This document shows, one piece after another, positions 24,754 through 36,337 of a stretch of DNA of 64,000 nucleotides (positions are counted from its first letter, which is position 1; every line of letters begins with the position of its first letter). Location: assembly GCF_024679095.1 (NCBI RefSeq), contig NC_066513.1, positions 13,885,210 to 13,949,209 of the forward strand, in the 5' to 3' direction. Under the pieces are notes generated by a model. It saw only the letters and a program-made list of their open reading frames with translations, was not told where the DNA came from and ran no database searches. The stretch is from Eriocheir sinensis (Eukaryota > Arthropoda > Malacostraca > Decapoda > Varunidae). A program made the translations under genes and the position numbers.

Positions 24754-24757
<4 letters not shown>
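23468..24757 (-). mobile_element. CR1-like LINE family C, copy 1 (decayed)
   Basis: Reading on the minus strand, the 5' truncation is at about 24757 and the 3' end at about 23468. Coding sequence runs to the stop at 23590. The 3' tail carries TATGTAAAT units. It sits flush within (GA)n on both sides. Nearly identical to the copy at 37072-38640 over their shared length. Confidence 0.93.
23590..24757 (-). pseudogene. Reverse transcriptase pseudogene (family C, copy 1)
   Basis: Encodes remains of a non-LTR reverse transcriptase: a motif A block (VVYLDFQKAFDKVPHHKL), the catalytic FADDTK block, and the CR1-type C terminus with VVVREWNKLPPSVV. Compared with copy 2 it lacks 53 bp at about 24443 and 52 bp at about 23864, and each loss shifts the frame. 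The first removes most of the motif B segment (SGVPQGS). A premature TAG lies at 24189-24191. The N-terminal fingers, and any upstream endonuclease and ORF1, are lost by 5' truncation. The product cannot be active. Confidence 0.92.
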
Positions 24758-25170
<413 letters not shown>

Positions 25171-25229
25171 TATTAGGCAAAGTAGAAAGTATGGCCCGAG
25201 TAAACATCTCTAGGGATTATTTTTTCCGT

Positions 25230-25640
25230 GGTAGTATGTATAGGGAGGAGGAGGAGGAGGAGGAGGAGGTAGTAGTAGTAGTAGAAGAAGGAGAATTAGA
25301 AAACGAAGATGGATGAGGGGCAGAAGGAAGAGGATAATTAGACGAAGAGGAAGAAGATGAATGAGAACCAAATGGAGGAGAAAGATAGAAGAAGAAGAAG
25401 GATAACCAGAAAAAGAAGTAAACAGATGAAGGTATAAGAAGAGGGAGGAGAAGATAACTGATGAGAAGGAAAGGGAGAGTAGAAGAAGAAAACGAAGAAA
25501 ACATATAAGGAGTAAGAAAAGGAGGAAGACAGAGACGAAGAAGAAGAAGACTTAAAAGAGGAAAAGGGAGATGATGAACGAGTAGCCAGGAGGAGGAGGA
25601 GCTGGAGGTGGAGGAAAAGAAAAAAAATTATAAGAGGAGG
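25230..25640. repeat. Purine-rich GGA/GAA irregular repeat
   Basis: GGA at 25240-25268, AGT at 25269-25284, then irregular GAAGAAGAGGA, AGAACCAAATGGA and GGAGAAGATAA units. No regular period is established. Open frames on the minus strand are Ser/Leu-rich artefacts. Confidence 0.75.
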
Positions 25641-25899
25641 AAGACGAGGACAGCGTTGCCAAATTATCGTACTTATCACATTGCCTTTTCGTAGTTTCTG
25701 ACATATAACTATCGCGAAAATTAAAGAAAATCATCACTATTTAACATTTTCAACGATAACTTTAATTTTCAATCGTTATTTGTAAAGGTACGAGAGTTTT
25801 AGGAATGAAAATGATAAAAATATGATGCTCAGAGTACGACAGTTTGGCATCGCTGGACTAGGAGGAGGATTTTTCAGGTGAGGGCGAAAGGTATACAGC

Positions 25900-26125
25900 T
25901 CAAAGGGTCGTATTTTAAAACATTTCGTCGCCCAAGTACACATATTTGACAAGGCTTTCGTATGAGTTTAGGGCATTTCCAGGGGTAGTTTAATGGCCCT
26001 GTTGGTAGTTTGACCCTTCATCTGTACCGTGAACTTAAGAAAACACTCTGTAGAACCCGATTGATCCCCTCTTTGACCTTCAGAAATAGTTGATGTTAGA
26101 AGCGAAAGTGTCTTATAATACCAAC
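25900..26125 (-). mobile_element. DR1 dispersed element, copy A
   Basis: On the minus strand it reads CGCTTCTAACATCAACTATT, then GGGGATCAATCGGGTTCT, TTCACGGTACAG, GGGTCAAACTACCA, TTAAACTACCCCTGGAAATG, TACGAAAGCCTTGTCAAATA and finally GACGAAATGTTTTAAAATA. The same blocks in the same order occur at 29626-29852 and 40856-41118. No coding capacity. Confidence 0.85.
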
Positions 26126-26279
26126 CAAAGTTTTTTTCCTCCCGTGTGCTCCATTTTTCCTTCAACTAACAACTTCGCGATGGCTGGGAGGAAAAATAAG
26201 GCGCGGTCTTTTTCTTAACCTCCTCTCTTTTTAACTCCACCTCTTCCGCCGACCTTCCTCCCGCCTGGTTCTCTCTCCC

Positions 26280-26488
26280 TCCCTTTCCTCCTCCTCCTCC
26301 TCTTCTTCCTCGTTTTTCTCTTCCTTCTCTTCCTCCAACTCGTCCTCCTCTTCTTCCTTCTCCTCCTCTTCATCATCTGACTCGTCCTTTTCTTCTTTCA
26401 TCTCCTTTTCGTCTTCCTCCTCCTCCTCCTCCTCCTCCTCCTTATTATCATTCGAAATCATTATCATTGTCTGTCTTAGCAATATTAT

Positions 26489-26570
<82 letters not shown>
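26280..26570. repeat. CCT/CTT-rich region and (AC)n
   Basis: CCT and TCTTCC units at 26285-26443, then an (AC)n tract at 26498-26568. The acidic frame on the minus strand is a translation of GAG/GAA repeats. Confidence 0.93.
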
Positions 26571-26571
<1 letters not shown>

Positions 26572-26663
26572 AAGCCTCTTTTTTTTTTTCCTTCGTCAAC
26601 TCCCTCACAGTTTCCTATCTGACGTTTCCAGTCTCTAGCGAAGCCTTTTGCTGAAAAACTATT

Positions 26664-26889
<226 letters not shown>

Positions 26890-27109
26890 GCGCTCTCTGT
26901 GTTACTTTGTTTTCCTTTCCATGCATAATTTGGCGTATCTATTCAACATCCATTAAGGAGAAAGACAAACAGACAGACACACAGACAAGCAGACAGAAAA
27001 GCAAAACCCCGAAACACAGACGCACTTCACCTCAACCGGAGACGAACACCCTAGATAAAACGGATGGATGCTGGGAGTCACGATGGATGTGGATGCTGTG
27101 TGTGTGAGT

Positions 27110-27460
27110 GGGTGGGCGTGATGGAGGATGAAGAGATGATAAATATGATAATAGGTAGAAAAAGGGAAGGAAGGTAGAAGAAGGAAAGAAGAAACAAAGT
27201 AGGAGAAGAAAAAACAAGACGGAGAGGGTGAATGAGGCGTAGAAGGAGGAAAGTAGAAGAAGAAAAAGAAGATGGAGAGGGTGAGGGAGAAATAGAAGGA
27301 GAATTAGGAAAACGAAGGAGAGGAGGCGGCGAGGGTGACGATGACATATATTCACAGTAGCTTGATGGAGGACGCTTCAGGGACGAGGAAGAGATGTGAG
27401 GTGAGACGTGAGACTAGGGAGGGAGGAGGAGGAGGAGGAGCAGGAGAGGTAGGAGAGGAC
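27110..27460. repeat. Purine-rich irregular repeat
   Basis: GAAGAAGGAAAG-type units with a partly repeated block around GGAGAGGGTGA (near 27222 and 27273), then GGA at 27421-27440. Confidence 0.65.
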
Positions 27461-27654
27461 CCACCCCCGACCTTCCTCCCAACCTGCCTGCCCTCCTGCC
27501 TACCTGTCGTCGGCATGGCATCAATTACTGTGAGTGAGTCCGATGCCTCCTATCAATCACGAGTCTGGGATGGCCGAAGGTGAGGAGGGCGGGATGCTGG
27601 GAAGGGCGGATGAGGATGAGGAATGATGATGAGAGGGAGACGGACAGAGGGACA

Positions 27655-28165
27655 GAGTACGTACATATATACAGACCGAAGCATTGGCTTACATACATAC
27701 AGATGCCCCGAGGCGAAGGAACGGAAGCTTAGAAATACAGACGGAAACTGATACAATGGTTAGTGCTACATACATTGATACTGAAGCGAGGGTTGGAAAT
27801 ACAGACATGCAAATCAATACAATAGTCAGAGATACAAACCGAGGCGAAAGTTAGAAACAGACATACAAATTTTAGACAATGGTTATAGATACAGACAAAG
27901 GGAAGGATTGAAATACAGACTTACAAACTAAACTATGAGCAGAGATACAGACTTAGATACCAAAGCGAAGAACAGAAATACAGACATACCAACTAAGACA
28001 GTGGTTTAATATACAGACATACAGATAAAAGCGAAGGATAGAAGCACAGACATACAGACAGAAGCAAGGTTTATAAATACATACATAGATACCGAAGCGA
28101 AAGTTAACAAAACCAACTAAGAAACACGAACTAAGAAAATAAACTAAGACAATGGTTCTAGATAC
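27655..28165. repeat. Minisatellite, variable unit ~45-75 bp
   Basis: GAAATACAGAC or AGAAACAGAC recurs near 27733, 27806, 27852, 27909 and 27976, each followed by ACAAACTAAGACAATGGTT-like sequence and CCGAAGCGAAGG-like sequence. About seven degenerate units. Confidence 0.8.
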
Positions 28166-28479
28166 AGTCCAAAAGGGAAGGTAAAGACGGAAGAGGAAGG
28201 ACAAGGGTAAGGGGCTGACCAGAGGCTAATGTTAGAGCGCTCCACCTTTAAATAGGAAGCAATGGGGCGAGTCTTATAGTATACACAGCATTATATGGGA
28301 GAGTGAGGGGCGGGCGGACCTTCTTTCTTTCCCGAGGGAGGCCGAGGAGGAGGAGGAGGAGGAGGGCAGGAAGATGGGAAAAAGGTTCTGGTATTTGGTT
28401 TAGGAAAAGATGTTCCTCCTTCCTCGTTTTCTCCACTGATAGTTTACGAAGGACTTTTTTTTAAGCTTGACTGGAAGGG
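28166..28479. other. Unassigned
   Basis: About 310 bp, including a GGA run at 28345-28364. No gene seen. Confidence 0.5.
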
Positions 28480-29290
28480 AAGATGAGGGAGAGGAAGGAC
28501 GGTGGAGGAAAGAAAGTGAAAGGAGGGTGGAAAAGATGAGGGAGAGGAAGGAAGGTGAAGGAAAGGAAGCGAAAGGAGGATGGAAAAGAAGATGAGGGAG
28601 ATGAAGGAAAGGCAGGCAGAAAACGAAGGTGAAGGGAAGGAAACGAAAGAAGGATGGAAAAGAAAATGAGGGAGAGGAAGGAAAGTCAGACAGAGAGGGA
28701 AGGAGAAGGAAAATAAGTGATAGAGACAGGAAAAGAAGATGAGGGAGATGAAGGAAAGGGATGGAAAGAAAATGAGGGAGAGGAAGGAAAGTCAGACAGA
28801 GAGGGAAGGAGAAGGAAAATAAGTGATAGAGACAGGAAAAGAAGATGAGGGAGAGGAAGAAATGGTAGGCAGGGAAGGAAGGTGAAGGGAAGGAGGCGAA
28901 AGGAGGATGGAAAAGAAAATGAGGGAGAGGAATGAAAGGCAGACAGAGAGAGAAGGAGAAGGAAAGGAAGTGATAGAGACAGGAAAAGAAGATGAGGAAG
29001 AGGAAGGAATGGTAGGCAGGAAAGGAAGGTGAAGGAAGTGAAAGGAGGATGGAAAAGAAGATGAAGGAGAGGAAGGAAAGGCAGACAGAGAGGAAAGATG
29101 AAAGAAAGGAGATGATAGAGACAGGAAAAGAAGGTGAGGGAGAGGAAGGAGAGGCAGGCAGAAGACGAAGGTGAAGGGAATGAAGTGAAAGGAGGGTGGA
29201 AAAGAAGATGAAGGAGAGGAAGGAAAGGCAGACAGAGAGAGAAGGTGAAGGAAAGGAGATGACAGAGACAGGATAAGGAGACGAGGGAGA
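28480..29290. repeat. Purine-rich minisatellite, unit ~70 bp
   Basis: GAAAAGAAGATGAGGGAGAG recurs many times, alternating with GGCAGACAGAGAG, GAAGGTGAAGG and TGATAGAGACAGG blocks. Spacing is about 70 bp with variants. The minus-strand frame at 28792-29493 (Ser/Leu/Pro) is the translation of this array. Confidence 0.9.
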
Positions 29291-29625
29291 GGAATTAAGG
29301 AATGGTTCGTGGAAGTCCTTGAATAGTATAGAGAACTTAGTGATATTGGTACAAGGAAGACGGAGTGTGTTAGTGGGAAGGACGAATTAGCGTTGATTAG
29401 AGAAGTTCGCCTTAAGGAAAGTATTAGAAAGCATGTGAAGTATGAGGAAGAGATAGTTTCTGTCCGAACGTTGATGAGAATTCTCCGAGGCATGAGAGGA
29501 AAGGAAGAGGGAATAGAGAAGAGTAGTGATAGTGGCAGCAGGAGAGTGGAAAGTGCTAGTGGGGAGGAAGTTTAGCGTAGGGGAGACCCGGTAGCAGGGA
29601 GAGAGGATATACTATGCACGACAGC
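29291..29625. other. Unassigned purine-rich sequence
   Basis: About 335 bp of non-tandem but still purine-biased sequence. A 60-codon frame at 29393-29575 (+) is not recognised. Confidence 0.45.
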
Positions 29626-29852
29626 GCCCGTATTTTCAACCATTCCACGGCTCACACACCCACATTTGATAAGGTTTTCCAAGGAGTTCTGAGCATTTCC
29701 AGGGATAGATTTATAACCCTCGTGGTAGTTTGACCCTTCTTCTGTACCGTGAACCTAAGAAACCACTCATAAGACCCCGACTGATATCCTTTTTGGGCCC
29801 TTGAAAATAGTTGATGTGAGGGACGAAAGTGCTTGAGTATACCGACCTACTG
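29626..29852 (-). mobile_element. DR1 dispersed element, copy B
   Basis: On the minus strand: ACATCAACTATTTTCAAGGG, ATATCAGTCGGGGTCT, TTCACGGTACAGAAGAAGGG, TCAAACTACCACGAGGGTTA, GGAAATGCTCAGAACTCC, then CCTTATCAAATGTGGGTG. More diverged than copy A but in the same order. Confidence 0.8.
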
Positions 29853-30009
29853 CGTGCTTGGCGGAGAGGAAGGGGAGTCGAGAGGGGAGTCTAGCGTGCT
29901 CATGGGAAGGGAAGGGAAGGGATTACTCGCGTGCCTGCCTGAAGTAGTTGGGTGTTGTGGCAGCGAAGTATGATGCAAGGTACAGCGTTTGGAAATGGGT
30001 TCGCTTCCT

Positions 30010-30161
30010 TTTATATATATTTTTCCGCTGCACCCCTCCTGTCTCTCTCCCTCTCTCCGTCTACCTCTATCTATCTGTCCTGCTTTCTCTCTTCTATGTT
30101 ATCTTTCTTCTATCTTTCTATCTATATATTTCCTTTTTTCCCTCTTTTATGTTCTCTTTCT

Positions 30162-30194
<33 letters not shown>

Positions 30195-30270
30195 ATCGTT
30201 CCTTTTTTCTCTCTTCTGTGTCCTCTTTCTTCTCTTATATTCTCTTCCATTCCTCTATCCAAAGCTACCT
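30010..30270. repeat. CTAT-rich region with a ~80-bp duplication
   Basis: TCTTCTATCTTTCTATCTAT, then TCCTTTTTTCCCTCTTTTAT and again TCCTTTTTTCTCTCTTCTGT. CTAT runs at about 30166-30194. Confidence 0.75.
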
Positions 30271-30600
30271 ATAAATTCATCTGTCCATCTCCCAGTCTTC
30301 TCTTCCTTCTTTCACTTCTTTGTTGAAATTCTTCTTCGGAAAGTTGAAAAGTTGGCAGTGAACTTGATCAAAGGCCAAGTTCGCCCGTGAGTCCTGAGGC
30401 GGAGGATTGGGGGAGGGCTGACTGACGGGGGGCGAAGGGAGTGACTTGGGTGAGGGGCAGGAGGGGGGCGACGCTAGACCACACCTGTGATGGAGAGTTT
30501 ACCTTACCTGTTATGAGGGAGCTGTCACCGTGTATGGAGGGGAAAGAGAGATATGATGGGACACTGATGGGGTAAAGGGGTGTCATTAGGAGTTATTGGA
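30271..30600. other. Unassigned
   Basis: About 330 bp of complex sequence. A 72-codon minus-strand frame (30368-30586) is not recognised. Confidence 0.4.
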
Positions 30601-30985
30601 AGAGGGGGAGAGGGTGATTGGAGGTTGGAAGGAAAGATGAGGGAGAGGAAGGAACGGTAGGCAGCGAAGGAAGGTGAAGGAAAGGAGATGATAGAGACAG
30701 TAAGGGGTAAAGGGGCGTCAGTAGGAGTTATTGAAAGGAAGGGAGGAGAGGGAGAGGAGATGATAGGAGAGGCTGGAAAGGAAGATGAGGGAGAGAAAGG
30801 AATGGTAGGCAGCGAAGGAAGGTGAAGGAAAGGGGGTGATAGAGACAGGAAAAAGTAAAGGGGCGTCTGTAGGAGTTATTGAAAGGAAGGGAGGAGAAGG
30901 AGAGGAGATGATAGGAGAGGCCGGAAGAAAAAAAAAAAGAGAAAGAAAGAAAAAGAAAGATAAAGAGCGAAAGAAGAGGTGGCTA
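30601..30985. repeat. Purine-rich minisatellite, related to 28480-29290
   Basis: Shares GATGAGGGAGAG, AATGGTAGGCAG, GAAGGTGAAGGAAAG and TGATAGAGACAG with the 28.5-29.3 kb array. A GGCGTCAGTAGGAGTTATTG block recurs near 30714 and 30852 (the latter with CTGT). Confidence 0.85.
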
Positions 30986-30989
30986 ATGT

Positions 30990-31215
30990 TAGGTTTCTGT
31001 TGATAAGATTTAGCTTTTGTTGATACTATTGTGCTACGGTTGATAATATTAGACTTTGATTCATAATATTTGATTTCGGTTTATAATATTTTACGTCGGT
31101 TGATAAAATTAGCTTTCGGTTAATAATAAAATGATTACGTTGAAAAAATTCGGCTTTGGTTCATAATATTCGACATTGGTTTATAATATTTGACAAAGGT
31201 TGACAAAATAATTGT
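30990..31215. repeat. ~20-bp AT-rich minisatellite, ~11 units
   Basis: Degenerate units of the form GGTTGATAATATTAGACTTC (variants TTCATAATATT, TTTATAATATT, TTGATAAAATT), spaced about 19-21 bp. Confidence 0.88.
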
Positions 31216-31415
31216 GTGTGCGTGTGTGTGTATGTATGTATGTATGTTAACCCCCCCACACCCGACCCGTAACATCACGTAAGACCAGCGGATTCACCAG
31301 CAAGATCGTAAGAGTTGGCAGCGACCTCATATAATTGGTGGCAAGCAAAACACAACCAACCAATCACAGGGCAGCGTGCGGCGGAAGATAAGGACAAGTT
31401 GGACTGGTGGGCTGA

Positions 31416-31472
<57 letters not shown>

Positions 31473-31880
31473 CACCCCTTTTACCTTCCCTTCTCCCTAT
31501 CATCTATCAGTGTTTCACCTTCCTATGTACTTGCTCCCTCCCACCAGACTAGTCCATTTTCTACTTAAGTTCCTCCTGGCTCGGTCTTTCCCTTCCCCCT
31601 CGTGTTCCCATCCATTTGCCCGTCCGCTCGCCTCGCCCGCTCCTATACCATTTTCATTCCCTTCTGCCTCACTGTTCTGGCTATTCTTTTGTCTCTGTTT
31701 TTGTTTATTGTCTTTTTTTGTGTGTCCCTTCTGAAATTGTTCCGTTTGTGGGTTGAATTCCCTAAGAGTTTTGCAAGCACGCGCCTCAACTTTCTGTATA
31801 CGTGCGCTCATGAGGATGTGTACGTGCCTAGTAAGAAACAGAGGAGGCAGGGAGAGTAAAAGTAATGTTATTGGTGAAGA
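31216..31880. other. Unassigned, with a GA run
   Basis: A short GT/TATG patch at 31212-31245, (GA)n at about 31420-31470, then pyrimidine-rich complex sequence to about 31740. No gene recognised. Confidence 0.45.
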
Positions 31881-33140
31881 TATTGCCGGTGGAGGTGTCG
31901 GGAAGGAAGGAGAGGGAGAGGGAGACATGGTGGTGGGAGACTGGGAAGAAAGGTGAGAGAGAGGAAGGAGGTGATGGAAGGTGAGGAAGAGAAGGTAAAA
32001 GGAGGAGAAGGAGGAGGAGAGGGGAGGCTATGAAGAAAGGTGAGGGAGAGGAGATGATAAGAGAAAGGAAAGAAACGGGAGAGAAAGGACCTGAAGGAAG
32101 AATAAGAGGAGAGGGATGTGAACTTGACCGGGAAACAGAAAAGTATAGGTAGAGAGAGAAAGATGGAAGGCAGGGAAAGAAGGCTATTGTCGGGAATGGA
32201 CCTAGAGAAAAGAGTAGGAAGGGAGGAATGTGAACTAGGGCGAGAAACAAAGTGTACAACAGAGACAGAGAAAGAAAGAGATACGTCGTGGACAAGAGGT
32301 GATTGGAGGCAAGGAAGAAAAGTGAGGTAAGGGATATACAGGGAAGAATAGGAAGGTTGGGATGTTAACTCTGGCGTGGAAGAGAAAAAGCATGAACAGA
32401 GACAGAGAAAGAAAGAAATACGTCGTGAACAAGAGGTGATTGGAGGCAAGGAAGGAAAGTGAGGGAGGTGTAAGGGATATGCAGGAAAGAATAGGAAGGT
32501 AGGGATGTTAACTATGGCGTGGAAGAGAAAAACGTGTGTAACAGAGACAGAGAGAGATGTAGTGAGGGAGAAAAGTTGATAGGAGGCTGCAAAGGAAGGT
32601 GAAGGAGAGAACTGCCTAGAAGAAAGAATAGGAAGGCAGGGATGTTAACTATGGCGTGCAAGAGAAAAACGTGTATAACAGAGACAGAGAGAGACGTAGT
32701 GAGGGAGAAACGTTGATAGGAGGCTGCAAAGGAAGGTGAAGGAGAGAACTATCTAGAAGAAAAAATGGGAAGGGAGGGATGTAAACTAGGGCGAGAAAAA
32801 GAAAAGTGTGTATAACTGAGACAAACAGAGATATACGTCTTGAATTTGAGGTTATGGACGCTAGGGAAAGAAAGTTGAGGATGGGAAAGGAGCCTGAGGA
32901 AGGAATAGAAAGGAAAGGATGACGATTAGTGTGAGAAGTTATGGAAGCCAGGGAAAGAAAGTTGAGGAAAGGAAAGGAGTCTGAGGAAGGAATAGAAAGG
33001 AAAGGATGACGATTAGTGTGAGAAACAGTGTATGACAAAGACAAAGAGAGAAAGGTCGTGAGAAAGAGATGATGGGAGGCTGCAAAGGAAGGTGAGGAGA
33101 GGAAGGAACTAGGAGAATGAATAGGAACGGAGGGATGTAA
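31881..33140. repeat. Purine-rich tandem array, period ~113-146 bp
   Basis: A GGGATGTTAACTNTGG-type block occurs near 32112, 32225, 32357, 32503, 32640 and 32777, with AACAGAGACAGAGA, TACGTCGTG and GAAAGAATAGGAAGG at matching places. A separate 88-bp direct duplication lies at about 32851-33025 (GTTATGGAAGCCAGGGAAAG and GATGACGATTAGTGTGAGAA blocks). Pyrimidine-rich minus-strand frames are artefacts. Confidence 0.88.
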
Positions 33141-33488
33141 CAAGGTGTGTACAATAAAGACCTCGTAAATAGACCTCTGTGTGAATTGTGAGGGTCTACC
33201 GGGTGTGTGGATTGAGTGAATGGTCCCTCCTCTAGTGTTATGGAGAGGCGCACAGCGGGGCCCATCTCCCTCGATTTATTCTTGCCCTGCAGCTGTCTCG
33301 CTTTTGTGTAAATATAAAAGAAGGGCAAAATATATAGCCATCCCGCCAGGCATAGGGGGATCCTTTTTTCTTTTTGCGTCACAGATAACGTCCAGGAAAT
33401 ATTTACTCTCCCTCATTTCCATCCCTCCTTCTGTTCCCTCCGCTACCTGTTGTGAGCACTCGGGTAGGCAGCCCTCGTCGTCCCACGA
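33141..33488. other. Unassigned
   Basis: About 350 bp of complex sequence with no recognisable gene. Confidence 0.45.
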
Positions 33489-33815
33489 AGTTCAGATTTT
33501 TTGTTTTTCGAGATTAAATATTCAGATGTTTTCATTCCTACTCTTTGCTTTCCTATCCACATTCCTTAGCATATTGACGAGGTTCACATGTGGGTTTTTT
33601 TTTTTTTCGAGATTATAGATATTCAGATGTTTTCTTACCTAATTTTACCCTTTATTTTCCTGTTGCTCCACTGTCTCTACATTCCTTAGACCATTAACAG
33701 ATTGTATTTTTTTATTTATTTGTATCGAGAAGAGATATTAAGGTGATAACATACCTTCATTTACCTGTCATTTCCCTTTCTTTTTCTATCTACACATTCC
33801 TTAAGGGCACAGGTG
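33489..33815. repeat. T-rich tandem array, ~100-118 bp, 3 units
   Basis: CGAGATTA plus ATATTCAGATGTTTTC near 33509 and 33608, a diverged third (CGAGAAGAGATATTAAGG) near 33726, each followed by a C/T-rich stretch and CTACATTCCTTAG-like sequence. Confidence 0.8.
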
Positions 33816-33874
33816 AGGCCAGACAGGTAGCTTCTCATGCTAATAATTGAACAGAAGCACCTGGCACGTCACGC

Positions 33875-33880
33875 TCACAC

Positions 33881-33958
<78 letters not shown>

Positions 33959-33985
33959 ACACACACACAGACACGCACACACCTT
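33875..33985. repeat. (AC)n microsatellite
   Basis: AC repeat of about 90 bp with TACAC and GACAC interruptions near its right end. Confidence 0.97.
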
Positions 33986-35427
33986 CTCACACACCTGCGT
34001 CATTTTGTATTATTCACGTGTAAATGGTTCTCATCAATACGCCGCTCGGGAAGGAAAAAAAATAAGCGGTTCCGCCCACTCGCGAGCCGGTATTGAGAGG
34101 AGATTGGCTTCATATGTATTATCTAGTTCACAAAAATGTATTCTCGTCTCACTTCAATACCTGCACGCGCTCTCTTTCTCTGTCTCTGTGTGTGTCTCTG
34201 TTTGTTTCTCTCTATCTATCTATCTGTCTCTCTGTCACTCGCTCACTCACTCATACACACTTTCACGCCACCAGTAATACAATGATGAAACTCAAAGAAA
34301 CTTGTTGATTTATTTATTCAGTGTTTTTAAAAGTGAACACAAATGAGAACGATGCTAAAGGTGGGGAAAAACGTCATCCACTCGTATTTCTGATGGATGA
34401 CGTGGATAATAGTGACGGGGGTGAATATTATCTGAATCTTATTACTGGGGACACTAGATAATACTAGATATTAAGAGGAACAATGGTAATTAATAATAGA
34501 AAAGTTCAGAAAAAAAATCAAATCTAGAAAAGTTCCCAAAATGAATAGAGGAAGAGATATATAACTGTCCTAGAGGTGGAGTAAAAGTTCGTGATCCAAT
34601 TAAGTTAAGAAAAACATGGTGCACTAAAATTCCGGGAGAGAGAAAACTATCATGAAGTACTGCAGATAGGGAAGCGATGGAGTACATTTATCAGGGAAGG
34701 AAAAGAACTTGGAAAAAGTGTGTATTAGTTTATTATCCAGCGTCCAGGGAATTGTGTAAATGAGAAGACGGAAACTTCTTCAATAATTCGTATCATTCAT
34801 TGACGCAAAAGATTAGCCAATTTAACTTACTTTGAGAACAAAAAAAATAAATATGACGTCGCAATTTAGGACCCACACTTGAAACACTTTACACAGGAAC
34901 CCAAAACATACAGAGAAGAGTTCCAAAATTGATAGCAAGGCAAGATATTTAAAGTATAACAAAAAAATTGTGGGTCAGACTCAACCCAACAATCTTTTGA
35001 GAATTAACATAAAAAAAGGAATCCCCATGATGTAATTATACAAAAATATCATATTAAAAAATATATATTGGTAAAAAAGTAATTAATAAGGATTTTACAT
35101 GAAGGCAACTCAAGATAAATAAGAATGAATAAGTATGTAATAAGTAATAAAAGTAATGCTGTAATAAATAACACAATAAGTGATGAAGTTATATTTCAGG
35201 CAGGCTTTACTACATTTCTTTGGTAGCACATCCCGAGCGTCAAGTATTAAAGTTAATCTGAGATATGAACAGGTACATACGAATGGCCGCACGAACATTA
35301 TTATCCGTGATGCCGTTAGATAAAAAATATTTCCCAGGTTGGGTTCATCAGAGCAACACATTAGGGTTGACAGAGTAGCACGTTGAGCTCTGAAGTGTAC
35401 CGCGTTATGATAGCAGATACTTACCTA
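33986..35427. other. Unassigned AT-rich sequence, ~1.4 kb
   Basis: Short CTAT/CTGT units at 34180-34250, then AT-rich complex DNA with no recognisable coding frame, RNA gene or repeat family. One of the least repetitive stretches of the window. Confidence 0.5.
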
Positions 35428-35588
35428 TTTTTCATGCAAACCCGAAATTAACCTCTCTTTTGGCCACTCATCTATACACTTTGTGGGGGCAGTGATTAGC
35501 AGGGGGTGGGTGGGAGGGGGGGAATTCTCAATGATTTTTGTATCCCCTTGAGCTGCTGCCTATACTGTAAAAAAAAAAAAAATGGGTA
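35428..35588 (-). mobile_element. DR2 dispersed element, copy 2
   Basis: On the minus strand: A/T-run, TACAGTATAGGCAGCAGCTC, AAGGGGATACAAAAATCA, CTGCTAATCACTGCCCCCAC, then AGTGGCCAAAAGAGAGGTTA. Same block order as copies at 7793 and 63140. A GGGTGGGTGGGAGGGGGG insert lies between the halves. Confidence 0.8.
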
Positions 35589-35709
35589 ACATGTTTTGAA
35601 AGCAGATACTCATCTAATTTTTATACGTACCTTTACCTGTATTTACCTTCCCCCTGCAAGTCCTCTATTCCCTTATTCACATTCTTTCAACCAGTGTACA
35701 CGTTGGGGT

Positions 35710-35778
35710 CGGGAGAGGAACACGGTTTACCTGCTAAAAAAAAAAAAAAAAACATGCTCCCCCACCCAACCTTTTCCA

Positions 35779-35810
<32 letters not shown>
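35710..35810. repeat. A-run and (AC)n
   Basis: A-run of about 17 at 35735-35752 and AC repeat at about 35779-35809. Confidence 0.9.
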
Positions 35811-35934
35811 CTGCCGAGGCCGAAACGTAACCTCCTGCTCGTTCTCGGTGTTCGTATACGTCAGTTTTACGAGCAGACGGTCTTGTTTGGATCAGGGAGG
35901 CTCGTTTAGTGTGTTTATTTATGTAGTGTTAATG

Positions 35935-36068
35935 TTACTCTCTATCTGTCTATCTATCTGTGTCTATCTATTTCTATCAATCTATCTCCTCCCGCACTGG
36001 TCTTTCTTTTTATCTTCTCTGCCCACTTTTATTTCATCCTCCCTTTCCATTACCTTATTTCTTTTTCG

Positions 36069-36112
<44 letters not shown>

Positions 36113-36260
36113 GCCTATCTATCTATGTTATCCTTCTGCACTGGTCTTTCCTTTTTAACTTTCCTCTCCACTTTTATCCTCCCTTTCCGCTACATTTTTT
36201 TATCGTTTCTATCTCTGTCTATCTATCTATCTGTATATATCTATCTATCGCTCGCTCTTG
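35935..36260. repeat. CTAT tetranucleotide region with duplication
   Basis: TATCTATC runs near 35940-35990, 36084-36125 and 36215-36250, separated by a twice-repeated GCACTGGTCTTTC-type segment (near 35994 and 36138). It ends just before the polypyrimidine tract of the kinase exon. Confidence 0.85.
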
Positions 36261-36330
36261 CTCTTGCTCTCCTTCCCCTTCCTCTCTCCTCTCCTCCTCC
36301 CTCAGCCCATTCTAACCAAAGTGCCTTCCG

Positions 36331-36337
36331 TTCACAG
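36331..36337 (+). promoter_or_regulatory. Splice acceptor of the kinase exon
   Basis: TTCACAG preceded by a C/T tract from about 36250 to 36305. A competing CTCAG lies 32 bp upstream at 36301-36305. I prefer the downstream AG because family similarity begins right after it. Confidence 0.7.

Noticed and set aside
26231..26608. Acidic Glu/Asp-rich protein on the minus strand
   Set aside because: GAG/GAA trinucleotide repeat joined to a Val-Cys stretch from the AC tract.
28792..29493. 233-codon Ser/Leu/Pro-rich minus-strand frame
   Set aside because: Reverse strand of the ~70-bp purine-rich minisatellite.
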